The position numbers and the translations under genes are program-made. Source: Microcoleaceae cyanobacterium UBA11344 (GTDB taxonomy: Bacteria; Cyanobacteriota; Cyanobacteriia; Cyanobacteriales; Microcoleaceae). Taken from it: a DNA stretch of 5,053 nucleotides. The notes below the pieces were generated by a model that made no database searches, was not told where the DNA came from, and saw nothing but the letters and a program-made list of their open reading frames with translations. The DNA lies in assembly GCA_003483675.1 (NCBI GenBank), contig DMYK01000331.1:7256-12308 (forward strand). The letters are read 5' to 3'. Positions 1-5,053 of the stretch are shown in pieces (positions within the stretch are counted from its first letter, which is position 1; each line of letters begins with the position of its first letter).

Positions 1-11
1 GCGCACTGCGC
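1..11. repeat. Short GC-rich palindrome downstream of moeA
   Basis: GCGCA and TGCGC form a perfect 5-bp inverted repeat around one central C. In RNA it could only fold as a 4-bp GCGC stem with a 3-base loop. It lies 18 bp past the moeA stop codon at the window edge, so it may be part of a larger hairpin or repeat cut off by the edge. No U-run is visible, so I do not call a terminator. Confidence 0.3.
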
Positions 12-40
12 ACCCTACTAACAAATGACTACTGACTAAC
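12..40 (-). repeat. Degenerate 7-bp tandem repeat at the moeA 3' end
   Basis: Read on the minus strand, this stretch falls into consecutive heptads: TTAGTCA (39-33), GTAGTCA (32-26) and TTTGTTA (25-19). The first two differ at one base and the third matches the first at five of seven. Short tandem heptamer repeats of this general type (STRRs) are known from filamentous cyanobacteria. The tract overlaps the last three codons (Val-Ser-Gln) and the TAG stop of moeA, so the repeat seems to supply the extreme C-terminus of the protein. Only about three units are visible, so chance is not excluded. Confidence 0.4.
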
Positions 41-1300
41 TTTTAAAACATCCACAAATTCGCCTGGCCAAATCCAGGTTTCCGCTGCTGGCAAAACTGC
101 TAAACCTGTAGTATTTGCGAGATTAATTAAATTCGCTGAATTTTGGCTGCCGCTAGCCGGTTCAAATTCCCAGACTCCGGCAACTAAATACAGTTTACCC
201 CAAACATAAGTTTCTCGCTTGCCAGGCGATCGCAATTCAACATTACATCGAGCCCGTATAAACTCCGGCCCCCAAGCATCCGGGCCAAGTCCAGAAATCT
301 TTCTCAAAGCAGGTACGACAAACCGCCAACAACATACTAACGCTGAAACAGGATTTCCGGGCAAACCAAAATAGAGACAATCAGAAATCGCTGGCGCATC
401 AGAATTTTTTAGATCTCGTTTAAACGCAGCAACAGTCAAAGGTTTACCCGGTTTAATGGCGACAGCGCGAATGTGAATTTTTCCTCCCAAATCTGCCAAA
501 ATTTTCTCAACATAATCGTATTCTCCTACCGAAACGCCGCCCGTAGAAAGCACTACATCTGCTGTCGAAACAGCCTGAGTAATTGCCTTTGTTAGTTCCT
601 GCTGATTATCGGGAATTATCCCCAATCTGATCACTTCAAATCCCATTTGCGCCAACAAAACGGTCAAAGCGTACTGATTAGAGTCTACCAGTTTTCCCGG
701 TGACAAAGGTTGGTCTGGTGATACCAATTCATCACCAGTCGAAAAAATTGCCACCCGCAGACGCCGATAAACTGGAACTTGAATACACTGTGCAGTTGCT
801 AACACTGCCATTTCCGAGGCATTGATAACAGTACCCGAATTTAGCAAAGGCATTCCTGCTTGATAAAAAGCGCCTTTATGCCTGACAAATGCTTGCGGTT
901 TTTCAGGAGAAACTAAGATGAAAATGCGATCGCCCTCACGCCTCGTTTCCTCCTGCATTACCACCGTATCAGCACCAGCAGGCATTACAGCACCGGTAAA
1001 AATCCGCGCCGCTTGCCCCGGTTGTACAGTATGTTGAGGCTGATATCCCGCTGGAATCTCTTCAACTACGTCAAGGGCGATCGGTTTTTCGCTGTTGCAG
1101 TTTTCCACATCAGCAAACCGCACCGCATAGCCATCCATTGCCGAATTATCCCAATAGGGAAAATCCAGAGAACTTGTCACGGGTGTGGCCAAAATTCGCC
1201 CCGATGCTGCCAACAAGTCTACAGTTTCTACATCCCGCTGACTGTCGAGGGGTTGCGCTAAATTTAGTACGATCGCTTCTGCTTCTTGTGCTGACAGCAT
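29..1300 (-). CDS. moeA: Molybdopterin molybdenumtransferase MoeA
   Basis: MoeA inserts molybdate into adenylylated molybdopterin to give active molybdenum cofactor, in the cytoplasm; family members act as dimers. The 423-residue product is close to the usual length (about 410). Recognisable motifs are DNSAMDGYA (51-59, substrate-site Asp), the RIFTGA..P.GADTVV.QE block (99-117), STGDEL (187-192), DSN (206-208), the MoCF-domain STGGVSVGEYD (252-262), IKPGKP (282-287), LPGNPVSA (313-320), and the domain IV signature ASGSQNSANL (382-391). All landmarks are present, so it should be active. The stretch between IKPGKP and LPGNP (about 293-310) is roughly a dozen residues longer than I recall for E. 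coli MoeA. The start at 1298-1300 is preferred because AAGGA lies 7 bases upstream; an in-frame ATG at 1349-1351 would add 17 atypical residues, has no ribosome site, and lies upstream of the likely transcription start. No other molybdenum cofactor gene is adjacent. Confidence 0.97.
   Translation of the reverse strand: MLSAQEAEAIVLNLAQPLDSQRDVETVDLLAASGRILATPVTSSLDFPYWDNSAMDGYAVRFADVENCNSEKPIALDVVEEIPAGYQPQHTVQPGQAARIFTGAVMPAGADTVVMQEETRREGDRIFILVSPEKPQAFVRHKGAFYQAGMPLLNSGTVINASEMAVLATAQCIQVPVYRRLRVAIFSTGDELVSPDQPLSPGKLVDSNQYALTVLLAQMGFEVIRLGIIPDNQQELTKAITQAVSTADVVLSTGGVSVGEYDYVEKILADLGGKIHIRAVAIKPGKPLTVAAFKRDLKNSDAPAISDCLYFGLPGNPVSALVCCWRFVVPALRKISGLGPDAWGPEFIRARCNVELRSPGKRETYVWGKLYLVAGVWEFEPASGSQNSANLINLANTTGLAVLPAAETWIWPGEFVDVLKVSQ
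226..233. repeat. HIP1 octamer in moeA
   Basis: Perfect GCGATCGC palindrome, the highly iterated palindrome of many cyanobacterial genomes. It spans Leu356-Pro359 of MoeA and encodes the Arg-Ser in between through CGA TCG. Confidence 0.95.
926..933. repeat. HIP1 octamer in moeA
   Basis: Second perfect GCGATCGC in moeA, encoding Gly123-Asp124-Arg125 through GGC GAT CGC. Near-HIP1 sequences with one arm changed also occur at about 1075-1082 and 1268-1275. Confidence 0.95.
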
Positions 1301-1307
1301 CACTGTA

Positions 1308-1312
1308 TCCTT
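1308..1312 (-). promoter_or_regulatory. Shine-Dalgarno of moeA
   Basis: AAGGA on the minus strand lies 7 bases before the ATG at 1298-1300. It decides the start: the alternative upstream in-frame ATG at 1349-1351 has no comparable site. Confidence 0.75.
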
Positions 1313-1331
1313 GTTTCGATAACACTGATTA

Positions 1332-1340
1332 ATTTTAGCA
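1332..1340 (-). promoter_or_regulatory. Candidate extended -10 promoter of moeA
   Basis: On the minus strand this reads TGCTAAAAT, an extended -10 element (TGn plus a hexamer matching TATAAT at five of six). It predicts a transcription start near 1325 and a leader of about 25 bases holding the AAGGA site. There is no recognisable -35 at 16-18 bp, which extended -10 promoters can tolerate. A weaker alternative further upstream pairs TTGAAT with TATATC at a 16-bp spacing. Motif-based prediction only. Confidence 0.45.
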
Positions 1341-1358
1341 AAATAACACATATATTAG

Positions 1359-1367
1359 TGATATAAT
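1359..1367 (+). promoter_or_regulatory. Candidate extended -10 promoter of the Uma2 gene
   Basis: TGATATAAT is a perfect extended -10 (TGn plus consensus TATAAT). It predicts a transcription start near 1374 and a leader of about 44 bases before the ATG at 1418. The position for a -35 (1339-1344, CAAAAT) shows no match to TTGACA. It lies back to back with the moeA promoter. The region is AT-rich, which raises the chance of a fortuitous match. Confidence 0.5.
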
Positions 1368-1417
1368 TTTTTGATGCCTATATTCAAGTTACTTATTTAA
1401 GCAGCATAAAAAATACC

Positions 1418-1996
1418 ATGATAGCATTCACCATCAACCTCAACTCCATAATTAAACTAACCGACGACCAATTTTATGAACTGTGCCGCGAAAACCCCGA
1501 TGTCAAATTTGAACGCAACACCAAAGGAGAAATAATCGTCCTGTTACCTACAGGAGGAGAAACCGGAAGTTACAATTCAGAAATCAATGCTGATTTTGTG
1601 TTTTGGAACCGACAAATCAAACTGGGAATTTGTTTCGATTCTTCAACTTGCTTCAAACTGCCAAGCGGTGCAAATCGTTCTCCTGATGTTTCTTGGATCA
1701 AAAAATCAAGATGGGATGCACTCACTTCCGAACAAAAACAGAAATTTCCTCCGATTGCGCCAGATTTTGTCTTAGAGTTAATGTCGCCCACCGATAGTTT
1801 AAAAGAAACTCAAGACAAAATGCAAGAATACATGAACAACCAAGTAAAATTAGGTTGGTTAATTAACCGCAAAACCCGCCGAGTCGAAATCTATCGCCAA
1901 GGACAAGAAGTAGAAATACTGGAATCTCCAACACAACTATCAGGAGAAGATATTTTACCCGGTTTTGTGCTAAACTTACAAGCAATCTGGGAATAA
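1418..1996 (+). CDS. Uma2 family (DUF820) PD-(D/E)XK nuclease-fold protein
   Basis: This 192-residue protein belongs to the Uma2/DUF820 family, which has the restriction-endonuclease fold and is greatly expanded in cyanobacteria; its cellular role is not established. The family layout is complete: the N-terminal LTDDQFYELCRENPD helix (14-28), the GEIIVLLPTGGETG strand-turn (37-50), Glu55 in the first core helix, SPDVSWI (88-94, likely metal-binding Asp90), PDFVLELMSPTDS (115-127, likely Glu120), the helix with K.QEYM (134-139, candidate catalytic Lys134), then LGWLINRKTRRVEIYR (145-160) and the C-terminal GEDILPGFVLNL (176-187). Catalytic assignments are by family pattern, not structure. No signal peptide or membrane segment is seen. 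The ATG is the only sensible start, but there is no clear Shine-Dalgarno (AT-rich leader). It lies 59 bp before cobO on the same strand, so co-transcription is possible. No partner gene such as a toxin-antitoxin mate or methylase is adjacent. Confidence 0.9.
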   Translation: MIAFTINLNSIIKLTDDQFYELCRENPDVKFERNTKGEIIVLLPTGGETGSYNSEINADFVFWNRQIKLGICFDSSTCFKLPSGANRSPDVSWIKKSRWDALTSEQKQKFPPIAPDFVLELMSPTDSLKETQDKMQEYMNNQVKLGWLINRKTRRVEIYRQGQEVEILESPTQLSGEDILPGFVLNLQAIWE

Positions 1997-2000
1997 CTAG

Positions 2001-2040
2001 ACATCCTGCATCTATCAGCGTTTATTTGCGTTCATCTGCG
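2001..2040 (+). repeat. 10-bp-period degenerate direct repeat before cobO
   Basis: Three decamers follow in exact register: TCTATCAGCG (2011-2020), TTTATTTGCG (2021-2030) and TTCATCTGCG (2031-2040). A more decayed unit, ACATCCTGCA (2001-2010), precedes them and GTTAAAA follows. The unit is roughly TTYATCTGCG. I recall similar TTCATCTGCGTT-type tracts as dispersed intergenic repeats in cyanobacteria and other bacteria, but cannot check that here. The tract fills most of the gap between the Uma2 gene and cobO and contains a TTG (2026-2028) in frame with cobO that should not be taken as its start. Confidence 0.6.
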
Positions 2041-2055
2041 GTTAAAAAAAAGATC

Positions 2056-2691
2056 ATGGAAACTAATACAGAAACCACTGCAACCACTGGCTTAACAGCG
2101 GAACAACACAAACAGAAAATGCAGCGCCGCCAAGAAGTGCAATCGCAGCGCATCGCTAATTCATCAAAAGAAAAAGGTTTAATTATTGTCAATACCGGCA
2201 ACGGGAAAGGCAAAACTACCGCTGCTTTGGGAATGGTAGTGCGATCGCTCGGTCACGGCTACCGCGTCGCCATAGTACAATTTATCAAAGGCGCTTGGGA
2301 ACCCGCCGAAAAAGCCGTGTTTCAAATGTGGGAAAATCAGCTAGAATTTCATGCAATGGGAGAAGGCTTTACCTGGGATACGCAAGACAGAGACAGAGAT
2401 ATCGCCACAGCTCAAAAAGCCTGGGAAAAAGCTCTAACTTTTATCTGCAATCCCGAATTTAGATTAGTGCTGCTAGATGAAGTTAATATAGCATTAAAGC
2501 TAGGTTATTTGCAAGCAGAACAAGTCCTAGCAGGGTTAGAACAAAAACCTGAAGAAACTCATGTTATTTTAACAGGTAGAGGCGCGCCTCCTGCACTAAT
2601 TGAACGGGCGGACTTGGTGACAGAAATGACTTTAGTTAAACATCCATTCCGAGAACAAGGAATTAAAGCTCAACCGGGTATTGAGTATTAA
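2056..2691 (+). CDS. cobO: Cob(I)yrinic acid a,c-diamide adenosyltransferase (CobA/CobO/BtuR type)
   Basis: The enzyme transfers the 5'-deoxyadenosyl group of ATP to the cobalt of a reduced corrinoid, giving the adenosylated form used in B12 or pseudo-B12 synthesis and salvage; it is cytoplasmic. The 211-residue product fits the family (196 in Salmonella CobA). It has a polar N-terminal tail (1-40), the P-loop GNGKGKT (48-54, family-typical), QFIKG (75-79), GEGFTW (102-107), the Walker B-like strand LVLLDEVN (137-144, Asp141-Glu142), LTGRGAP (172-178), and the C-terminal KHPF..QGI.AQPGIEY (195-211). All key motifs are intact. The ATG at 2056 is preferred: a TTG ten codons upstream lies inside a repeat. 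The ribosome site is weak (an A-rich run ending in AGA). The 59-bp gap leaves no room for a cobalamin riboswitch, and no other corrinoid gene is in the window. Expression probably depends on the Uma2 promoter or one inside that gene. Confidence 0.97.
   Translation: METNTETTATTGLTAEQHKQKMQRRQEVQSQRIANSSKEKGLIIVNTGNGKGKTTAALGMVVRSLGHGYRVAIVQFIKGAWEPAEKAVFQMWENQLEFHAMGEGFTWDTQDRDRDIATAQKAWEKALTFICNPEFRLVLLDEVNIALKLGYLQAEQVLAGLEQKPEETHVILTGRGAPPALIERADLVTEMTLVKHPFREQGIKAQPGIEY
2241..2248. repeat. HIP1 octamer in cobO
   Basis: Perfect GCGATCGC encoding Arg63-Ser64 (CGA TCG) and reaching into Leu65, in the helix just after the P-loop. Confidence 0.95.
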
Positions 2692-2741
2692 TAATGTGGG
2701 AGCAATTATTCAATCCAAAATCGCCCTAAACCCTGCACTAT

Positions 2742-5053
2742 TCATAACTCTGCTGGTAAAATTACAGTAAAAGTTGACCCCTTGCCCAACTCACTTTTAA
2801 CCGTAATTTCTCCCCCTAGCATCTGAGAGTATTTCTGGGCAATTGCCAAACCCAAACCCGTACCTCCATACTTGCGGGTAGTCGAAGCATCAGCTTGCGT
2901 AAAAGGTTGAAATAACTTTTGTACCTGTTCCGCAGTCATCCCAATCCCAGTATCAGCACAGTTAAAAATTAACCAGTCAGAATCGTAACTATTCTCGTCG
3001 TTTGTAATTCTTTCAACGCTGAATGTAATCGTCCCTTGCTGAGTAAACTTAGCTGCATTGCTGAGTAAATTAAACAAAATTTGAATGAGTTTCATTCTAT
3101 CTGAGTGGAAGTCGCCAATCCGCTCTGGATACTCAACATTCAGGCGATTGGAGTTTCGCAAAAATAGTGGTTTAACAGTTGTCGCTACCTCTTGAATTAC
3201 CTCCGACAGGTCAAAAGTTTCTAAGTCAAGCTCCGTCTGGCCTGCTTCAATCTTTGATAAATCTAGAATATCATTGATTAATCCTAATAAATGATTCCCG
3301 GCCTTGTGAATTTTTGCCAAATCAATAACAAAATCATCTTCCCCCAAATCCAAAGCATCTTCTTGCAGAATCTCGCTGTAGCCGATAATCGCATTGAGAG
3401 GAGTTCGCAGTTCGTGACTCATGTTAGCCAAAAACTGACTTTTAGACACATTAGCTGCTTCCGCCGCTTCCTTAGCCTTGTACAATTTTGCCTCAGCCTG
3501 TAAGCGGTCGGTAACATCCTGAGCTAACACTAGCTCAGCTTTCCTGTTGTCAAATACTAGCTCATAAGAAGTAATTTCTACATCAATAATTGTCCCATTT
3601 TTCTTTTGGTGTTGGCAGACGCTGGTCAAATCAATTTCCGCATCTAGTAGAGATATATTTTTGAGGAATCTAGGGAAATTTTTAGGGGCACGAATTTCCA
3701 CAACTGTCATGTTGAGAAACTCGTCGCGAGTGTAGCCGTAGTGTTCAATAGCAGCCTGATTGACAGCTATAAATTGCAGAGTGTCTAAATCGTAAACCCA
3801 CATTGGATGAGGGTTATTTTTAAACAATAGTCTGTAGCGTTCCTCGGAAGCTCGCAATTCGGCTTCGGCCTGTTTGCGTTCGGTAATGTCGCGAACAACA
3901 GTGCAAATAATCTCGCGGCCACCGTAGGAAATCACGCTCCCGCTTACTTCTACATCCACGCAGGAACCGTCTCGGCGCAGGTAGAGAACTTCGCCAATTC
4001 TGAATTGTTGGTCGGTCAGCAGCGATTCAATATTGTTATCAATTAGGTCTTTCGAGTAAGCGACGATATCGTAAATAGTTAGTTGCGAAATCGCATCGGG
4101 GCTGTAATCCAGCAAGTTTCTAAAAGCTGTATTGGCTTCTAAAAGGTGTTTGGTTTGAGCATCCCACAGGAATATACAGTCTGTAGCCTGCTCGACTACG
4201 GCTTGGTAGCGCGCTTTTTCTTCAATTTGTTCGTTTTCGGCATTGGCGATCGCACTCAGCATTCCGTTGATAGTATAAGCAAGGTCGGACAACTCATCTT
4301 CACCAGTCACCGACAGCCGCAGCGACAAATCATGGCTAGCGCTGACGCAGTTCACCCCCTTCGCTAAACTGCTGAGCCGAAACAGCACCAGATGCTCTAG
4401 TAGCAGCAGAGTGCAGCCGATAAAGCCGATTCCCGCTAAGATTACAGACACCAGAAGGTACTGCAAACTAATCTGACCTTGGCGGTATATTTCTCTGGGA
4501 ATATCCACCCGCAGAATTAGTGCTGGTTGGTTGTAAATATCATTGAGTAAAGCGTAACCCGCGATCGCATCTTCACTCAAAGCCCGCACCAAAATCGGTT
4601 TATTTGCCGACAATTGAGCCCGCACTTTTTGGAATTCATCAGGCAACTGGGGCTCATTCATACTGTGTACAATCACCGGGAGGCGAGTGATTTTAGACAG
4701 CTTCGCAATACCCGCCGCATCCAAATTGCGCCCAAATACCAGTGTGCCTCGAATTGGGCCAGTGCCTTTAGTAGTGACAATTGGCCGCGAAGTAATCAGC
4801 ACCGGCCCGGACGGCAGCAGCATGATACCAGCGAGGCTGCTTTCGGCGTTGGGGTGCTGCAATAGCGGGTCGTTGAGAGAAATGTGCTGTTTTAATGCCT
4901 CTGGAACAGGCGTTAGTTGCAGCTTTTTAGTGTCTAAACCAGTACCGTAAACAATCTTGCCAGAAGTGTTGACAAATACCGCTATATTCACTCTCACATT
5001 AGCCAGCCCTTCTGGTACTAGATTTGAGGCAATGAATTCTTTGTTGCGGTTTT
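2742..5053 (-). CDS. CHASE4-HAMP-PAS-PAS sensor histidine kinase, N-terminus cut by the window edge
   Basis: Membrane sensor kinase that should autophosphorylate on His and pass phosphate to a response regulator. The visible 769 residues (numbered from the codon at 5049-5051) hold the C-terminal part of a periplasmic CHASE4-like sensor domain (1 to about 190), a membrane helix (about 198-224, [16 protein letters not shown] onward), HAMP (about 224-276), PAS1 (about 280-390, ending [15 protein letters not shown]), PAS2 (about 403-513, ending [13 protein letters not shown]), HisKA with SHELRTP (545-551, phospho-acceptor His546), and the ATPase domain: N-box [12 protein letters not shown] (658-669), DTGIGM (700-705), LFQPFTQ (713-719), GGTGLGL (729-735). 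It ends right after this domain, with no receiver. The frame stays open to the window edge: 18 codons upstream of the GTG at 4995-4997 continue the CHASE4 pattern, so that GTG is not the start. The first membrane helix and true start lie outside. The ligand is unknown and no regulator gene is adjacent. Confidence 0.95.
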   Translation of the reverse strand, partial: NRNKEFIASNLVPEGLANVRVNIAVFVNTSGKIVYGTGLDTKKLQLTPVPEALKQHISLNDPLLQHPNAESSLAGIMLLPSGPVLITSRPIVTTKGTGPIRGTLVFGRNLDAAGIAKLSKITRLPVIVHSMNEPQLPDEFQKVRAQLSANKPILVRALSEDAIAGYALLNDIYNQPALILRVDIPREIYRQGQISLQYLLVSVILAGIGFIGCTLLLLEHLVLFRLSSLAKGVNCVSASHDLSLRLSVTGEDELSDLAYTINGMLSAIANAENEQIEEKARYQAVVEQATDCIFLWDAQTKHLLEANTAFRNLLDYSPDAISQLTIYDIVAYSKDLIDNNIESLLTDQQFRIGEVLYLRRDGSCVDVEVSGSVISYGGREIICTVVRDITERKQAEAELRASEERYRLLFKNNPHPMWVYDLDTLQFIAVNQAAIEHYGYTRDEFLNMTVVEIRAPKNFPRFLKNISLLDAEIDLTSVCQHQKKNGTIIDVEITSYELVFDNRKAELVLAQDVTDRLQAEAKLYKAKEAAEAANVSKSQFLANMSHELRTPLNAIIGYSEILQEDALDLGEDDFVIDLAKIHKAGNHLLGLINDILDLSKIEAGQTELDLETFDLSEVIQEVATTVKPLFLRNSNRLNVEYPERIGDFHSDRMKLIQILFNLLSNAAKFTQQGTITFSVERITNDENSYDSDWLIFNCADTGIGMTAEQVQKLFQPFTQADASTTRKYGGTGLGLAIAQKYSQMLGGEITVKSELGKGSTFTVILPAEL
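4246..4253. repeat. HIP1 octamer in the kinase gene
   Basis: Perfect GCGATCGC encoding Ala267-Ile268-Ala269 (visible-fragment numbering) at the end of HAMP, just before PAS1. Confidence 0.95.
4561..4568. repeat. HIP1 octamer in the kinase gene
   Basis: Perfect GCGATCGC encoding Ala162-Ile163-Ala164 (visible-fragment numbering) in the late sensor domain. It is read in the same Ala-Ile-Ala frame as the site at 4246. Confidence 0.95.

Noticed and set aside
1013..1332. Plus-strand open frames opposite moeA (1013-1261 and 1138-1332)
   Set aside because: They are antisense to well-conserved MoeA motifs, have no recognisable protein family, and are best explained as shadows.
1301..1351. A 17-codon N-terminal extension of MoeA from the in-frame ATG at 1349-1351
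   Set aside because: There is no ribosome site before it, the residues do not resemble MoeA, and the candidate -10 at 1332-1340 would place transcription initiation inside the extension. The ATG at 1298-1300 has AAGGA at a 7-base spacing.
1351..1365. TATAT/ATATA inverted repeat around TAGTG as an operator
   Set aside because: It is an AT-only 5-bp arm in an AT-rich promoter region, so easily expected by chance.
2026..2055. A TTG start giving cobO ten extra residues
   Set aside because: The TTG lies within the 10-bp repeat tract, and the added residues are just translated repeat and an A-run.
2698..2726. Possible intrinsic terminator between cobO and the kinase
   Set aside because: The stem is bulged and partly AT, and neither strand has a following U-run. 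A second option, AATAAT/ATTATT around a 9-base loop (2690-2710), is AT-only and too weak.
3291..4950. Plus-strand open frames opposite the kinase (for example 3291-3503, 4146-4367, 4614-4865, 4687-4950)
   Set aside because: They are antisense to confirmed kinase domains, overlap each other, and show no family motifs.
2742..5053. Hybrid kinase with a receiver domain
   Set aside because: The protein ends about 35 residues after the GGTGLGL box, where the ATPase domain normally closes; no receiver sequence follows.

Overview
This 5 kb window looks like an ordinary piece of a cyanobacterial chromosome, most likely from a filamentous Oscillatoria/Microcoleus-type lineage. That placement is inferred from five perfect HIP1 octamers (GCGATCGC), a stand-alone Uma2/DUF820 gene, a CHASE4-HAMP-PAS-PAS histidine kinase of cyanobacterial style, and two short degenerate repeat tracts of a kind common in cyanobacterial intergenic DNA. 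Genus-level assignment is not proven by the sequence.

Layout from left to right: (1) positions 1-40 hold a short palindrome and a degenerate 7-bp repeat that runs into the 3' end of moeA. (2) moeA (29-1300, minus strand) encodes molybdopterin molybdenumtransferase, the last step of molybdenum cofactor synthesis. (3) A 117-bp divergent intergenic region (1301-1417) carries two back-to-back candidate extended -10 promoters, one for moeA and one for the gene to the right. (4) A Uma2-family PD-(D/E)XK nuclease-fold protein (1418-1996, plus strand) has no established cellular role. (5) A 59-bp gap is filled mostly by a 10-bp-period degenerate repeat. (6) cobO (2056-2691, plus strand) encodes the corrinoid adenosyltransferase. 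(7) A 50-bp convergent junction follows, with no convincing terminator. (8) A large membrane sensor histidine kinase (minus strand) runs from its stop at 2742 out of the right edge of the window, so its N-terminus is missing.

The genes do not form one pathway. MoeA and CobO both serve cofactor synthesis (molybdenum cofactor and adenosyl-corrinoid), but they are on opposite strands with the Uma2 gene between them. The Uma2 gene and cobO may be co-transcribed, being co-directional with a 59-bp gap. The kinase converges on cobO and has no response regulator visible here. I found no rRNA, tRNA, CRISPR array, insertion sequence or prophage gene. I see no evidence of a novel multi-gene system; the points worth a second look are regulatory and repeat-level.
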